64,000 nt of DNA from Acinetobacter pseudolwoffii (GCF_002803605.1 NZ_PHRG01000001.1:694819-758818), one strand, 5' to 3'; positions 53,327-63,680 are shown, numbered from the stretch's first letter. Notes: a model not told the origin generated them from the sequence alone. Translations and numbers: made by a program.

Positions 53327-55042
53327 GTGCCACATGACGTAGAACTCATTATATTATTGGCTGTTGGTTTTGGCTTAGCCCTGGTTTTTGGCTATATCGC
53401 TGCACGTCTGCGCCTCCCCCCACTTATCGGCTATCTGGTGGCCGGCATTCTGATTAGTCCCAATACACCCGGTGTGGTCGGCGACATTCATCTGGCCAAT
53501 CAGCTGGCAGAATTAGGTGTCATGTTCCTGATGTTCGGGGTCGGGATGCATTTCTCGCTAAGTGATCTGATGCAGGTGCGGCGGATTGCATTGCCCGGTG
53601 CGATTTTGCAAATTGCAGTCGCCACTCTGCTCGGAGTGGGAGTCTCGATGTTATGGGGCTGGAGCTTTGGCTCTGCGCTCGTATTCGGTTTAAGCCTGTC
53701 CTGTGCCAGTACGGTGGTTCTACTCAAAGCACTCGGTGATCGTGGTCTGCTCGATTCAATTAATGGCCGGATTGCCGTCGGTTGGCTTTTGGTCGAAGAT
53801 CTGGTCATGGTCTTGGCCTTGGTGTTATTGCCGGCCACTGCCTTACTTCTAGGCGGACAAGCACTTGAAGGTGCGAGTGATGACAATATCTGGGCCACTT
53901 TAGGCATTACCCTGCTGAAAGTCGCAGGCTTTATTGCCTTTATGCTGATTATTGGTAAACGTCTGGTGCCGATGATCATCCAAGTCGTGGCACGTCTGGG
54001 TTCTCGTGAGCTGTTTACCCTGACTGTAGTCGCTGCGGCCATCTCGATTGCCTTTGGGGCCTATAAGGTTTTTGGGGTATCTATGGCGCTGGGGGCTTTC
54101 TTTGCCGGGATGGTGGTGAAAGAGTCAGATTTCAGTCATCGCGCGGAACAAGAAACCTTGCCGCTGCGTGAAATCTTCTCAATCTTATTCTTTGTTTCTG
54201 TCGGAATGCTGTTTGATCCGCGTATTTTACTGGAACAGCCACTCCATGTGCTGACAGTCGTCGGCATTATTCTGATTGGTAAAACTCTGGCGGCAATGGC
54301 ACTGGTATTGTTCTTCCGCTATCCAATCAATACCGCGTTGACTGTTGGCGCTTCGCTGGCACAGATTGGTGAATTTTCATTTATTTTGGCAGCACTTGGG
54401 GTGTCACTGAATCTGCTTTCACTAGAAGGTCAAAACCTGATTCTGGCGGGCGCATTGATCTCGATCACTCTCAACTCCTTTATCTTCTCCGCGATTGAAC
54501 CGGTACAAAAATGGATTCGGGAACGCTCGACCCTGGCACGTTTACTGGAACGCAGTGGTGATCCCTTGGCGATGTTACCCGATGAAGTTTCACAGGATTA
54601 CTTGCGTGATCAGGTGGTGCTGATTGGTCATGGTGAAGTGGGGCGTCGTATTACCCGCTCATTAATGGAAGAAAATATCAAGGTGGTTATTGCAGAAGAA
54701 AACCGCGATATTGTCGAAAATCTGCGTGAAAAAGGCATTGCCGCGGTTTCAGGCGCTGCGACTGAAGCCGGTGTTTTGATCCAGGCGCATATTCAACATG
54801 CGCGCTTACTGGTCATTTCCCCTATGGATATCATCGATATTCATAAAATTGTAGATATTGCCAAGACCTTGAATCCGAAAATTCAGGTATTGGTCTGTGC
54901 CGAAAGCAAGGAAGAAGCTGAAGCGATCCGTCGTGATAATATCGGCGCGGTGTATTATGCCAAAGAAGAAATGGCGAAGAATATGAGTAATCATATTTTG
55001 AACCAGATCGAGATTGCGCATCAGCATCCCCCTTCTCATTAA
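53327..55042 (+). CDS. ybaL: CPA2-family cation:proton antiporter with RCK domain, YbaL-like
   Basis: This 571-residue inner-membrane protein carries a Kef-type transporter domain of about twelve helices (residues 1-400; RLPPLIGYLVAGILISP, SLSCASTVVLLKALGDRG, GASLAQIGEFSFILAALG) and a C-terminal RCK/TrkA-N nucleotide-binding domain (QVVLIGHGEVGRR near 425). The architecture and length fit YbaL. The start is GTG 53327 with AAAGGAG 8 bp upstream. It probably moves K+ or Na+ against H+ under nucleotide control. It is monocistronic. Confidence 0.9.
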   Translation: MPHDVELIILLAVGFGLALVFGYIAARLRLPPLIGYLVAGILISPNTPGVVGDIHLANQLAELGVMFLMFGVGMHFSLSDLMQVRRIALPGAILQIAVATLLGVGVSMLWGWSFGSALVFGLSLSCASTVVLLKALGDRGLLDSINGRIAVGWLLVEDLVMVLALVLLPATALLLGGQALEGASDDNIWATLGITLLKVAGFIAFMLIIGKRLVPMIIQVVARLGSRELFTLTVVAAAISIAFGAYKVFGVSMALGAFFAGMVVKESDFSHRAEQETLPLREIFSILFFVSVGMLFDPRILLEQPLHVLTVVGIILIGKTLAAMALVLFFRYPINTALTVGASLAQIGEFSFILAALGVSLNLLSLEGQNLILAGALISITLNSFIFSAIEPVQKWIRERSTLARLLERSGDPLAMLPDEVSQDYLRDQVVLIGHGEVGRRITRSLMEENIKVVIAEENRDIVENLREKGIAAVSGAATEAGVLIQAHIQHARLLVISPMDIIDIHKIVDIAKTLNPKIQVLVCAESKEEAEAIRRDNIGAVYYAKEEMAKNMSNHILNQIEIAHQHPPSH

Positions 55043-55049
55043 TCTCTTT

Positions 55050-55089
55050 GCATAAAAAAAGTTGCCCAATGTGGCAACTTTTTTTATGC
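55050..55089. terminator. Terminator of the antiporter gene
   Basis: GCATAAAAAAAGTTGCC and its exact reverse complement form a 17-bp perfect stem with a 6-base loop, a strong intrinsic terminator usable in both directions. Confidence 0.95.
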
Positions 55090-55223
55090 ATAATCACAAG
55101 ATTTTTTGTATAAGCTGAATTCAAATCATCAGGAGTAAAATCACAGAAACGGGGTTTTCATTTCTTGAAATTCACCTTGAGCTCGTACTTAAAATCTAAC
55201 TTATTCCCCAACCCTTTAAAATC

Positions 55224-55249
55224 AAAAAGCACACCGATAGTGTGCTTTT
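55224..55249 (-). terminator. Terminator of the 92-residue hypothetical gene
   Basis: AAAAGCACAC pairs with GTGTGCTTTT around a 5-base loop, with T5 on the minus strand. Confidence 0.85.
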
Positions 55250-55264
55250 GAATACATTGTAATC

Positions 55265-55543
55265 TTAACTCATATACTTCGGCTCTTCATCTACGACTTC
55301 TGCCTGCCATTCATTGACCTGCTGTTCCAGCAAGCCATACAGGGCCGCCTGAATCATCTGTTGCGCAATTACAGGCGTCTGCTCTCCGAGTAGAGCCTTC
55401 ACCTCGTCATTAAACTGAATCATGACCAAAGGCTGTTTATGCGAACCTGCATTGCGTAAAGCCAAGGCACCACCTTCAAGTTGAACGAGTTCTAAAATCG
55501 CGTCTTGATTACCAAATAAGTCTTTCAACTGTTCTATAGACAT
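55265..55543 (-). CDS. Conserved hypothetical protein, 92 residues
   Basis: The start at ATG 55543 is set by GGAGG 6 bp upstream (an upstream ATG 14 codons earlier lacks this). The protein, beginning MSIEQLKDLFGNQ and ending EEPKYMS, is acidic, soluble and helical, without a signal. I do not recognise a named domain. It has its own terminator. It lies in the same direction as the DUF6586-like gene, 105 bp downstream of it, and the two may be cotranscribed. Confidence 0.7.
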   Translation of the reverse strand: MSIEQLKDLFGNQDAILELVQLEGGALALRNAGSHKQPLVMIQFNDEVKALLGEQTPVIAQQMIQAALYGLLEQQVNEWQAEVVDEEPKYMS

Positions 55544-55648
55544 ATATCCTCCATGTTCAACATGGTGGCAAAGAGCCGGGTGCACTTTGCATCATTAGAG
55601 TAATTGATATAGGGTTAAAAATTCTAATTTCAAGTACGGTCGATCCGA

Positions 55649-56152
55649 TTAAAATTCAATCATCTCATTGCGAAAACCATCGATGAGTTGTGTTAAGTCA
55701 CGATGCCATTCTCTTAATATAGCAGGATCAGGTAACCATGCTTGTGGAGACTGTGTGACTTTAATGATGAGATTTGAGGAGGTTTCGTCTTCGGGTTCCG
55801 GTGTACTCGGTTCAGGCGCATACTGGCACAGATGATAGGCACGTTTCAGTTCAGCAATGAAACCGCTCTTGGATAAGTGTTGTAATACGGCTACTTCGGG
55901 TGAAATCTGGCCTTTGGCTGCCATTAGTTCTTCGATCGATTTCAGCGTCGGATTGGCATCATTCAGGCGATAGTAACGCACCAGTTCCTGCAAAAATGCC
56001 AATAAAGCGCCATGTAAATGAAATACAGTCGCCTCACGTTGTGCCTGAGCCTGTTGCACATGCTGGGTTTGCTCTGCCTGCTGGCAGGCAAGACGGGCAA
56101 AATACAGTTTTTGATTGGTACGGTCCGCATGATAGCGAGCAACACGGGTCAT
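55649..56152 (-). CDS. DUF6586-like protein, 167 residues
   Basis: A soluble protein starting MTRVARYHADRTNQKLYFAR, which matches what I recall of DUF6586, a family found in Pseudomonas and relatives near topA. Residues 20-45 are Gln-rich and helical; VRYYRLNDANPTLKSIEEL is a conserved-looking core; the C-terminal third has WLPDPAILREWHRDLTQLID. There is no signal or membrane segment. The function is unknown. It lies a few kb from topA, consistent with the usual neighbourhood. Confidence 0.65.
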   Translation of the reverse strand: MTRVARYHADRTNQKLYFARLACQQAEQTQHVQQAQAQREATVFHLHGALLAFLQELVRYYRLNDANPTLKSIEELMAAKGQISPEVAVLQHLSKSGFIAELKRAYHLCQYAPEPSTPEPEDETSSNLIIKVTQSPQAWLPDPAILREWHRDLTQLIDGFRNEMIEF

Positions 56153-56322
56153 TGATATTTCCTAAGGTTTTAAACAAATTTTGGCTTTTATAAAGTAAAA
56201 GGTTCGCTTTCATTTCGCAATCAAAACATGTTTAAACTGAATCCATCCAGTACTGAAATCCAGAAAATCTAACTGCCTGCACGAGTACAACCATGAGCAC
56301 AACAAGGTTAAATTTCAGCCAT

Positions 56323-56352
56323 AAAAAAGGAGCATATCAAGTGCTCCTTTTC
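56323..56352 (-). terminator. Terminator of the RRM gene
   Basis: AAGGAGCA pairs with TGCTCCTT around a 7-base loop, with T6 on the minus strand, just after the stop. Confidence 0.85.
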
Positions 56353-56356
56353 CAGT

Positions 56357-56608
56357 TTAAGCCTCGGGCTTATCTTCTGCTTGTTTTACCCGGATTCCAT
56401 GTCCGTGCAAGCGCAAAGTATTCAGGCCTTTAATGGCTTTGATGGCTTCACGTGCATGCGGCATTTCTACAAAGGCAAAACCTTTTGATTTCCCGGTTGC
56501 CGCATCGAGCACCAAAGTACAAGTATTCACTGTGCCATATTCCTGGAACAACTTCAGCAACTCGGCTTCTGTGACCGTACGTTCTAAATTACGAACTAAA
56601 ATTTTCAT
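56357..56608 (-). CDS. RNA recognition motif (RRM) protein
   Basis: An 83-residue single-domain RRM protein. RNP2 is ILVRNL near residue 3 and RNP1 is KGFAFVEM near 42; the beta-alpha-beta layout EAELLKLFQEYGTV is complete. A short tail KQAEDKPEA follows. Such one-domain RRM proteins occur in many proteobacteria and cyanobacteria and bind RNA; cold-shock or post-transcriptional roles are suspected but not proven. The start is ATG 56608. It is monocistronic, with a terminator. Confidence 0.9.
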   Translation of the reverse strand: MKILVRNLERTVTEAELLKLFQEYGTVNTCTLVLDAATGKSKGFAFVEMPHAREAIKAIKGLNTLRLHGHGIRVKQAEDKPEA

Positions 56609-56691
56609 CTGATAACCTTAAGAAGATAGGCAAAAAATATCAAAAAGCACGCGCCTACTCTACTTTTTGTATGCAACAACTTTGCTATAGT

Positions 56692-58680
56692 TTAATCGAG
56701 ATCAATGCCAAAATCTAAATTAATCGATTGACGTTCAATTAAGGCACTTTTCACGGTCTGCTGCCGGGTTTTGTAATGGGTTTCCGTGGTGCATAAATGC
56801 CGGGTGAGATCATTCAAGAAATAACTTGCGACTTTACGTCCCTGCGCATCGACCGTTTCCCGCGCCCAGTGATTCAGATTTTGTTTGGTTAGAATCAATT
56901 CATTTTTGGCTCGGGTCAGCGCCACATACAGCACACGACGTTCTTCTTCAACATCATCAAAGTCGCCTTGGGCGCGTGCATGCGGATAATTTCCCGGCGT
57001 GACATTGGCCACATAACAGACATTCTGTTCGGTGCCTTTTGCTGAATGAATGGTAATCAGGGTCACCACATCATGATCGGACTGGCGTTCAATTTCCGAA
57101 ATCGACACTGGATCGAGCACATATTCCTCTAAAAATTCACTTAGTTGTGAATGCTTGGAGGCCAGTTGTTTCACCAGTTCAAAATCACCCTGACGACGTG
57201 GCCAGTCTTTTTTATAGTTCTCTGCCAGTTGTGTTTCAATTGCCTGAATCGCAAGACTGACACAAGCCTGCACTTCGCCTTTCAGCACGCTCATCTGCTT
57301 CATGATCAGAATCGCATTTAGAGGTATCTTGCCAAATTTCTCCAGTTTATCGGAGATTTTATCGATTTCAGGTTCCAGCAAAATGTGTTGCGCCAGCTTG
57401 CTTGCACCGACATCACCGACACCATTCCACAGGGTCAAGAAACGCATCCAGGCGATATCATCCAGCGGATTGGCGACCACACGCAGCATGCTGAGCAAAT
57501 CTTTGACATGTGCCGTTTCCAGCAGCTTCATACCGCCAATAAATCGATACGGTACATTGGCCGCGATACAGGCCGCTTCAATATGCCGCGCGGCAAAACT
57601 GGAACGCACCAGTACCATATGTTCGCCCCATTTGCTGCCCTGTAAATAATGACGCTCTTTAATATCAATTGCGATCCATTTGGCTTCATCAAACTCATTC
57701 GGAAATATATGCATGCGCGGCTTTAGGCCCTCGCCACGATAAGCTTCCAGACGTTTGTCATATTTGATTTCAGACTGATCCAGCAGCCAGTTGGACAGAT
57801 CCAGAATTTCCTGGGTCGAGCGGTAGTTTTTTTCCAGTTTAAAAATTTGCGCATCTGGTACCCGTTCTTTGAAATGATGAATATTTTCAAAGTCTGCGCC
57901 ACGGAAACCATAAATCGACTGGGCATCATCGCCGACACAAAACAGGCTGATCCGGTCTTTCAGCGGCTCCAGCAAAGCCCATTGCAGCGGATTGGTATCC
58001 TGCATTTCATCGACCAGCATATGTCGACAGATTGAAGCCACATAATCGACCAAGCCTTCTGATTGTGCCAAAGCTGTCGCCACCACCGCCAGAATATCGT
58101 CATAATCCAGAAAGCTGCGTGCCTGCTTACGTGCTTCGTACTCTTTCATAATCTCGGCAATTTGATCTTTCAGCGCCAAATATTCCGGCATCTGCTTTTC
58201 CAGTGCCAGACTGAGCTTCTGCCGAGTATTACGTGCAAAGGAATATAAATCGCAGAGTTCTTGTGGCTTGGGCAAATGATTGGGATTTTTCTTGTCATCA
58301 CGGCCACGAATCAGACGGAACATCATCAACTGATCATCACGATCAATAATCGAGAACTGTTCCAGACCAAAGGCCTTCGGAATACGGCGCAACAGATACA
58401 TACAGAAAGTATGAAAAGTCGAGGCACGCAAACCTTTGGCTTGATCCCCCAAGGCTAATTCCACCCGCGCTACAATTTCACTGGCTGCACGGCGGGTAAA
58501 GGTCAGAATCTGAATCTGGTTGGCGGGTACACCCTGCTCAATCAGGTAAGCTGCACGTGCCACGATGGTCTTGGTTTTGCCACAACCTGCCCCGGCCAGC
58601 ACCAGACTATGTTTTGTTTCTGTGGTCGCTGCTTGCTTTTGTTGGGGATTTAATTCATCAATCAGGTTGGCTAAACTCAT
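56692..58680 (-). CDS. UvrD/Rep-family DNA helicase
   Basis: An SF1A helicase of 662 residues from ATG 58680 (a GTG two codons earlier is possible). Motifs are in order: ELNPQQKQAA (Q), LAGAGCGKTKT (Walker A, Ia nearby ILTFTRRAASEI), LVDEMQDTNPLQ (II), CVGDDAQSIYGFRGAD (III), LEKNYRSTQEIL (IV), TIHSAKGTEQNV (V) and RRVLYVALTRAKNEL (VI). It resembles Rep/UvrD-like helicases but lacks the long C-terminal tail of UvrD. It could be Rep-like in replication restart or a UvrD-like paralogue; sequence comparison is needed to decide. It is monocistronic. Confidence 0.9.
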   Translation of the reverse strand: MSLANLIDELNPQQKQAATTETKHSLVLAGAGCGKTKTIVARAAYLIEQGVPANQIQILTFTRRAASEIVARVELALGDQAKGLRASTFHTFCMYLLRRIPKAFGLEQFSIIDRDDQLMMFRLIRGRDDKKNPNHLPKPQELCDLYSFARNTRQKLSLALEKQMPEYLALKDQIAEIMKEYEARKQARSFLDYDDILAVVATALAQSEGLVDYVASICRHMLVDEMQDTNPLQWALLEPLKDRISLFCVGDDAQSIYGFRGADFENIHHFKERVPDAQIFKLEKNYRSTQEILDLSNWLLDQSEIKYDKRLEAYRGEGLKPRMHIFPNEFDEAKWIAIDIKERHYLQGSKWGEHMVLVRSSFAARHIEAACIAANVPYRFIGGMKLLETAHVKDLLSMLRVVANPLDDIAWMRFLTLWNGVGDVGASKLAQHILLEPEIDKISDKLEKFGKIPLNAILIMKQMSVLKGEVQACVSLAIQAIETQLAENYKKDWPRRQGDFELVKQLASKHSQLSEFLEEYVLDPVSISEIERQSDHDVVTLITIHSAKGTEQNVCYVANVTPGNYPHARAQGDFDDVEEERRVLYVALTRAKNELILTKQNLNHWARETVDAQGRKVASYFLNDLTRHLCTTETHYKTRQQTVKSALIERQSINLDFGIDLD

Positions 58681-58815
58681 TTTCACTCATCGTTTTGTGG
58701 ATGGCTGTAGTTTAGCAGATCGCTCTTATAATTATGGCTTTTCATCCGCCCTGAAACAGCAGCAAATTTTATCTCTTGATTTGTTTGCTATAGGGTCGAC
58801 AGCATAGATGCCGTC

Positions 58816-58854
58816 TGCTGGATTGAGATATAGGAACATACCCTCAATCCAGCA
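58816..58854. repeat. 12-bp perfect inverted repeat
   Basis: TGCTGGATTGAG (58816-58827) and CTCAATCCAGCA (58843-58854) are exact complements around a 15-base spacer. A second small palindrome GAAGCA-G-TGCTTC lies at 58875-58887. Neither has a T-tract. They fill the gap between the glycerate kinase and helicase genes. Confidence 0.6.
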
Positions 58855-58974
58855 AAGGATTTCTGTTACCTTGCGAAGCAGTGCTTCTCATCCATGAAAA
58901 GCAAGATCTGCTTATGCGTTATTATCTGCCATTACGTAAAGCTTGTGCAGCAATGACGATCTTGTAAAAGAAAA

Positions 58975-60120
58975 CTAAATACGCTGTTCCTCAATATTTT
59001 TAATTGTTTTGGACACTGCTTTTTCCAGATTCACTTCCGCATTTTTTAAGGCTTCTTCCCGGCTACAATCTGGTGGATTAATCCCGATAATCTGACTAAA
59101 TCCAGACTCATATAGTGACTCAATCCCATCGCCCACCAGTCCAGCAAATGCAAGCACCGGTTTATTGAATTTTTGCGCTACTTGTGCCACGCCAAATGGT
59201 GTTTTTCCTAACTTAGTTTGATGATCAAGCTTGCCTTCACCGGTCAGAACATAATCGGCTTGAGCTATTTTATTGGCTAAATCTGTCTGCTGAATGATGA
59301 GTTCCACACCTGATCGAATAGAAGCAGCTGTGAATGCCATTAAGCCAAAACCGAGTCCACCTGCCGCACCCGCACCTGCAACATGACGATGATCACGTCC
59401 AATGTGCCGAGCAACCAGATCGGCAAAATGACTGAGGTTTTGATCCAGTTGCTTGACCATTTCCGGTGTCGCACCTTTTTGTGGGCCAAAGATCGCTGAA
59501 GCACCATTGGGTCCACACAGCGGATTATTCACATCCGATGCAATGATAATTTCAATATCCGCCAGCCGTGAATCCAGTTCGGATAAATCAATTGCTATGA
59601 TTTGATCTAGGTTTCCACCGCAAGCCTGTATTTCTAATCCTTGGGCATCTAAAAACCGAGCGCCTAAAGCCTGTGCCATTCCCGCACCGGCATCGTTCGT
59701 CACACTGCCACCCAAGCCAATGATGATTTTACTGGCCTCTAAATCGAGCGCAGACTTGATCATTTCTCCTGTGCCACAGGTTGAGGTCAGCAGAGGATTA
59801 CGCTTTGCAGCTTCCAGCAGATCTATGCCATTGGCTTTGGCCATTTCAATGATTGCGGTTTTTCCTGCATCAATTACGCCAAAATACGTCTGGATGCGCT
59901 GATCAGGCAATGGCCCGGTCACTTCACAGGGAATGCGCTGTCCTTTTGAACTTGAGATCAGCGTATCGACAGTGCCTTCCCCTCCATCCGCCATAGGAAC
60001 ATGAATGCACAAAGCATCAGGCAACACGTTTTGAATGCCACGCTGCATGGCCTGACAGGCTTGTTCAGCACGCATACTTTCTTTAAAGGAATCTGGAGCA
60101 AGAACAAAAGTAAGCGGCAT
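58975..60120 (-). CDS. Glycerate kinase (GarK/GlxK family)
   Basis: This enzyme phosphorylates glycerate, giving access to glycolysis from glyoxylate or glucarate catabolism. The ATG at 60120 gives 381 residues (MPLTFVLAPDSFKESM), the family N-terminus; a TTG seven codons upstream was rejected. MADGGEGTVDTL, MAKANGIDLL, IIGLGGSVTNDAGAGMAQALG and GEGKLDHQT are signatures of the type-II glycerate kinase family. It is not clear whether the product is 2- or 3-phosphoglycerate. No glyoxylate-pathway partner is adjacent. Confidence 0.92.
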   Translation of the reverse strand: MPLTFVLAPDSFKESMRAEQACQAMQRGIQNVLPDALCIHVPMADGGEGTVDTLISSSKGQRIPCEVTGPLPDQRIQTYFGVIDAGKTAIIEMAKANGIDLLEAAKRNPLLTSTCGTGEMIKSALDLEASKIIIGLGGSVTNDAGAGMAQALGARFLDAQGLEIQACGGNLDQIIAIDLSELDSRLADIEIIIASDVNNPLCGPNGASAIFGPQKGATPEMVKQLDQNLSHFADLVARHIGRDHRHVAGAGAAGGLGFGLMAFTAASIRSGVELIIQQTDLANKIAQADYVLTGEGKLDHQTKLGKTPFGVAQVAQKFNKPVLAFAGLVGDGIESLYESGFSQIIGINPPDCSREEALKNAEVNLEKAVSKTIKNIEEQRI

Positions 60121-60184
60121 ATGGTTATTTTTATCTATCAATAAAGTCTAGATTCTGGATAAATCCAAGAGAATCTACAAGTCT

Positions 60185-60940
60185 TTATTTCCAGCCCAAC
60201 TCAATTGCTGTGATCTCATTAATCAGGGTCTGATCCAGAGATCCCGGCATTTTACTCGTGGTTTCGGACAGCGGGATATGTCCTGCCATCAGTTCTGCCT
60301 TGGCTTGTGGGAACACAGGTTGCTGATCTGGAAATGCATAACCTATTGGATAAATCGGCTGACCTGTGGCCAGATCATATTTATCACTGGCACCAAAGGC
60401 ATGCAGTAACTCATGTACCAAAACAATTTTATTTTGTTCAGACTGCTTTTGAGAGGCAAACAGGTTGACCGAACCAATCCGGCCTTTTTGCAAGGCAGTT
60501 GAATGCTTTAATTGCCGGGTTTGTGCCGGATCATAATAATTTAAAAACAGGGTCAGACTGGCAGAAGGGTCCGAACTTTGTTGCTGTTTCCAGGCATAAA
60601 ATCGAAACTTTAAACTCCATACAACAGTATCGAAAATTGAGGCCTGCTCAGGGACTTTAGGCGGTAAAACTTTAAGCTCACGACCCAAATTAAAATAAAA
60701 ATAAGTGGGTTGATTACGATATTGCTGTGCTGATTTTTGTAGAAAGTCTCTTGCCGTTTCTAGATCCTGAACTGACAGTTGCTGGATGTATTGCTGTGTG
60801 GTCGGTAATCCATCTGCATTAATCGGATGCAACAGAACCATGACCGGCTTTGACCAGTTCTGATTTTGATCACGATAGGCATTGACTGCAACGATCAATA
60901 AAATACTTAATAAAATCAGAATCCGAATCTTTTTCCACAT
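60185..60940 (-). CDS. Membrane-anchored metzincin-like protein
   Basis: A 251-residue protein starting at ATG 60940 (MWKKIRILILLSILLIVAV), one N-terminal membrane anchor or uncleaved signal. The extracytoplasmic part contains VHELLHAFGASD near 175-186: HExxHxxGxxD, the zinc motif of metzincins with Asp as third ligand, followed 32 residues later by AELMAGH, where a Met-turn is expected. The C-terminus INEITAIELGWK is conserved-looking. It is therefore probably a zinc metallopeptidase, substrate unknown. It lies 97 bp downstream of topA, separated by the topA terminator. Confidence 0.7.
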   Translation of the reverse strand: MWKKIRILILLSILLIVAVNAYRDQNQNWSKPVMVLLHPINADGLPTTQQYIQQLSVQDLETARDFLQKSAQQYRNQPTYFYFNLGRELKVLPPKVPEQASIFDTVVWSLKFRFYAWKQQQSSDPSASLTLFLNYYDPAQTRQLKHSTALQKGRIGSVNLFASQKQSEQNKIVLVHELLHAFGASDKYDLATGQPIYPIGYAFPDQQPVFPQAKAELMAGHIPLSETTSKMPGSLDQTLINEITAIELGWK

Positions 60941-60991
60941 ATCCCCAAGCAACCTTATTTATTTTTTTTAAAATATCGACACATCATAAAT

Positions 60992-61021
60992 AAAAAATGC
61001 CGACTTTCGTCAGCATTTTTT
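60992..61021 (-). terminator. Terminator of topA
   Basis: AAAAATGC and GCATTTTT arms with an inner GAC/GTC pair after one mismatch, 17 bp after the topA stop, with T6 on the minus strand. Confidence 0.85.
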
Positions 61022-61037
61022 CAAGTTTAAACTTTAT

Positions 61038-63680
61038 TTAGGCTTCAACCCATTTTCCATCCTGGTAAATCAGAGACCATTTGGTTTGCTTGCCTTCCGC
61101 ATTTTCAGAGCCAATATATTGCGATTGGTTCTTGCGACTGAATTTCACCAAAGTCGGGTTACCTTCCGGATCTGCATCAGGCGCTTGCAAGATAAACTGA
61201 TATTTCGGATCTAGCTGTTCAGCCACAGAGCGAATCTCGGCAACTTTCGGTGCCCGTGTTTCACGCACTTTCGGGAACTTGCTGGCAGCCAAAAATAAAC
61301 CGGCCGCACCATCACGCAGCACAAAGAAGTCATCGTGCTTGGTCGAGCGCAAATGTTCCATCTTGATCGGATCGACACGCGGAGGTGCCGGCTGACCACT
61401 CTTTAATACTTTACGGGTATTGTCACAACTGTTGCAGGCGAAGTATGGACCAAAACGACCCGTTTTAAGCTGCATTTCGCCATCACATTTGTCGCATGGA
61501 ATGGTTGGGCCATCATAACCTTTGATCTTGAACTCTCCTTCTTCGAGTTCATAACCATCACAGTCCGGGTTATTGCCACAAACATGCAGTTTACGACCGC
61601 CATCAATCACATAGCTGTCCATTGCCGTTTCACACACCGGACAACGTTTCTTCGACATCAGGTCAGCGGTTTCGGCCGCATCATCATCAGACAGTGCAGC
61701 CAAAGACTCGACTGGGGTCAGGTTCAAGGTTCCCTTGCAACGTTCTTTCGGTGGCAGGTTATAACCAGAACAGCCCAGGAAAACGCCTGTGGTTCCGGTA
61801 CGAATCTGCATTGGGCGCTCACATTCTTTACAATGTACCGCATCCACTTCCACTGGCTGATTACGGCGCATACCGTTCTCACCTTGTGCCGTAGTCAAAC
61901 GCTGCTTGAAATCGCCGTAGAAGCTGTCTAACAGCTCTTTCCAATTACGTTCACCATCTGCCACCTTATCCAGCTGACCTTCAAGATCTGCGGTAAAGGC
62001 GTAGTTCATCAGGTTATTGAAGTTTTCATCCAGACGGTCGGTGACGATCTCACCCATCTTCTCGGCAAAGAGACGACGGTTATCGAGCTTCACATAACCA
62101 CGATCCTGAATGGTCGAGATAATTGCAGCATAGGTCGATGGACGGCCAATGCCTTTTTTCTCGAGTTCTTTGACCAGTGAGGCTTCAGTAAAACGAGCTG
62201 GTGGCTTGGTGAAATGTTGAGATGGATCAAGCTTCTGAAGTTTCAGCACTTCACCGACTTTCACTGCCGGTAATAGAATATCGTCATCCGCTTTGTTGGC
62301 ACCACGCACCCGGGTAAAACCATCAAAGACCAGCGTCCGGCCTTTGGCTTTTAGTTCTACGCCATTGGCATTGACTAAAATGGTTGAAGACAGGTATTCA
62401 GCCGGTGTCATCTGACAGGCCACAAACTGGCGCCAGATCAAGTCATAGAGACGCTGTGCATCACGCTCCACACCGACCAGACTGTCACCTTTGAGGCCCA
62501 CAGTAGATGGACGGATTGCCTCATGCGCTTCTTGCGCGCCGGCTTTATTGCCATAGCGGTTTGGTTTGGCCGGCAGGTACTTCTCACCAAATTCTGATTC
62601 GATATGGCCACGGACCATGCTTACCGCATCATCACTCAGGAAGGTCGAGTCGGTACGCATATAGGTAATGAAACCGGCTTCATACAGGCGCTGTGCCAGC
62701 ATCATGGTTTTCTTCACAGAAAAACCGAGACGGGTACTGGCCGCCTGTTGCAGCGTCGATGTGATATAGGGCGCGCTTGGATTGACCTTGGTTGGCTTAT
62801 CTTCACGGGCAGAAACGGTATAATCCGCATCTTTAATCAGGTTTAACAGTGCATCCGTTTCGTCTTTATTACGAAGCTTTAAAGTCTTGCCATTTTGCTT
62901 GACTGCTTCCAGACGGATGTCATCTTTTTTCGATTTGGTATCGGCAAACACCTGCCAGTATTCTTCAGGAATAAAGGCCCGAATTTCACGTTCGCGTTCA
63001 ACCACCAGTTTCACCGCAACCGACTGTACACGACCGGCTGACAGGCCACGGGCAATCTTTTCCCACAAGAGTGGTGAAATCATGAAGCCGACCACGCGGT
63101 CCAGGAAACGGCGTGCCTGCTGGGCATTGACTTTATTGGTGTCCAGACGTGAAGGATGCTTAAAGGCTTCCTGAATGGCATTTTTGGTAATTTCGTTGAA
63201 GACCACACGTTGATAACGTGACTCATCGCCGCCAATCACTTCTTTTAAATGCCAGGCAATCGCTTCCCCTTCTCTGTCCATATCCGTTGCCAGATAGACT
63301 TCATCGACTTGCGCTGCCAGTTTTTTCAGTTCGGCAACCACATGTTCTTTGCCAGGAAGCACTTCGTATTTGGCTTTCCAGTCATGTTCCGGATCGACAC
63401 CCATGCGGTTAATCAACGCATTCTGTGATTTTTCAGCTTTCTGTTCATCTGTCAGTTTGGTGCGTGTCGCCGGCTTTTTCTCTGTCGATTTGGCAGAGCC
63501 GCCTGTTGGCAAGTCACGGACATGACCGACTGATGATTTTACGATGTAGTTTGGACCAAGGTACTTATTGATTGTTTTCGCTTTTGCAGGCGACTCCACA
63601 ATCACTAAGGCACGCTTACTTCCAGCGTCGGGAGACTTTGCTGTGCTGCTTTTTGATGTGGACCGAGGAGCGTTCGCCAT
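61038..63680 (-). CDS. topA: DNA topoisomerase I
   Basis: This type IA topoisomerase relaxes negative supercoils. The 880 residues contain the Toprim domain ([14 protein letters not shown] near 25 and [15 protein letters not shown]), the catalytic Tyr in [10 protein letters not shown], and three C-terminal zinc ribbons: CKECERPM with CSGY and [10 protein letters not shown] with CGNNPDC, and CDKCDGEM with CNSC. A low-complexity Ser/Lys N-terminus precedes the Toprim domain. The start is ATG 63680, 30 bp after the stop of the upstream gene, so the two are probably cotranscribed. Confidence 0.96.
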   Translation of the reverse strand: MANAPRSTSKSSTAKSPDAGSKRALVIVESPAKAKTINKYLGPNYIVKSSVGHVRDLPTGGSAKSTEKKPATRTKLTDEQKAEKSQNALINRMGVDPEHDWKAKYEVLPGKEHVVAELKKLAAQVDEVYLATDMDREGEAIAWHLKEVIGGDESRYQRVVFNEITKNAIQEAFKHPSRLDTNKVNAQQARRFLDRVVGFMISPLLWEKIARGLSAGRVQSVAVKLVVEREREIRAFIPEEYWQVFADTKSKKDDIRLEAVKQNGKTLKLRNKDETDALLNLIKDADYTVSAREDKPTKVNPSAPYITSTLQQAASTRLGFSVKKTMMLAQRLYEAGFITYMRTDSTFLSDDAVSMVRGHIESEFGEKYLPAKPNRYGNKAGAQEAHEAIRPSTVGLKGDSLVGVERDAQRLYDLIWRQFVACQMTPAEYLSSTILVNANGVELKAKGRTLVFDGFTRVRGANKADDDILLPAVKVGEVLKLQKLDPSQHFTKPPARFTEASLVKELEKKGIGRPSTYAAIISTIQDRGYVKLDNRRLFAEKMGEIVTDRLDENFNNLMNYAFTADLEGQLDKVADGERNWKELLDSFYGDFKQRLTTAQGENGMRRNQPVEVDAVHCKECERPMQIRTGTTGVFLGCSGYNLPPKERCKGTLNLTPVESLAALSDDDAAETADLMSKKRCPVCETAMDSYVIDGGRKLHVCGNNPDCDGYELEEGEFKIKGYDGPTIPCDKCDGEMQLKTGRFGPYFACNSCDNTRKVLKSGQPAPPRVDPIKMEHLRSTKHDDFFVLRDGAAGLFLAASKFPKVRETRAPKVAEIRSVAEQLDPKYQFILQAPDADPEGNPTLVKFSRKNQSQYIGSENAEGKQTKWSLIYQDGKWVEA

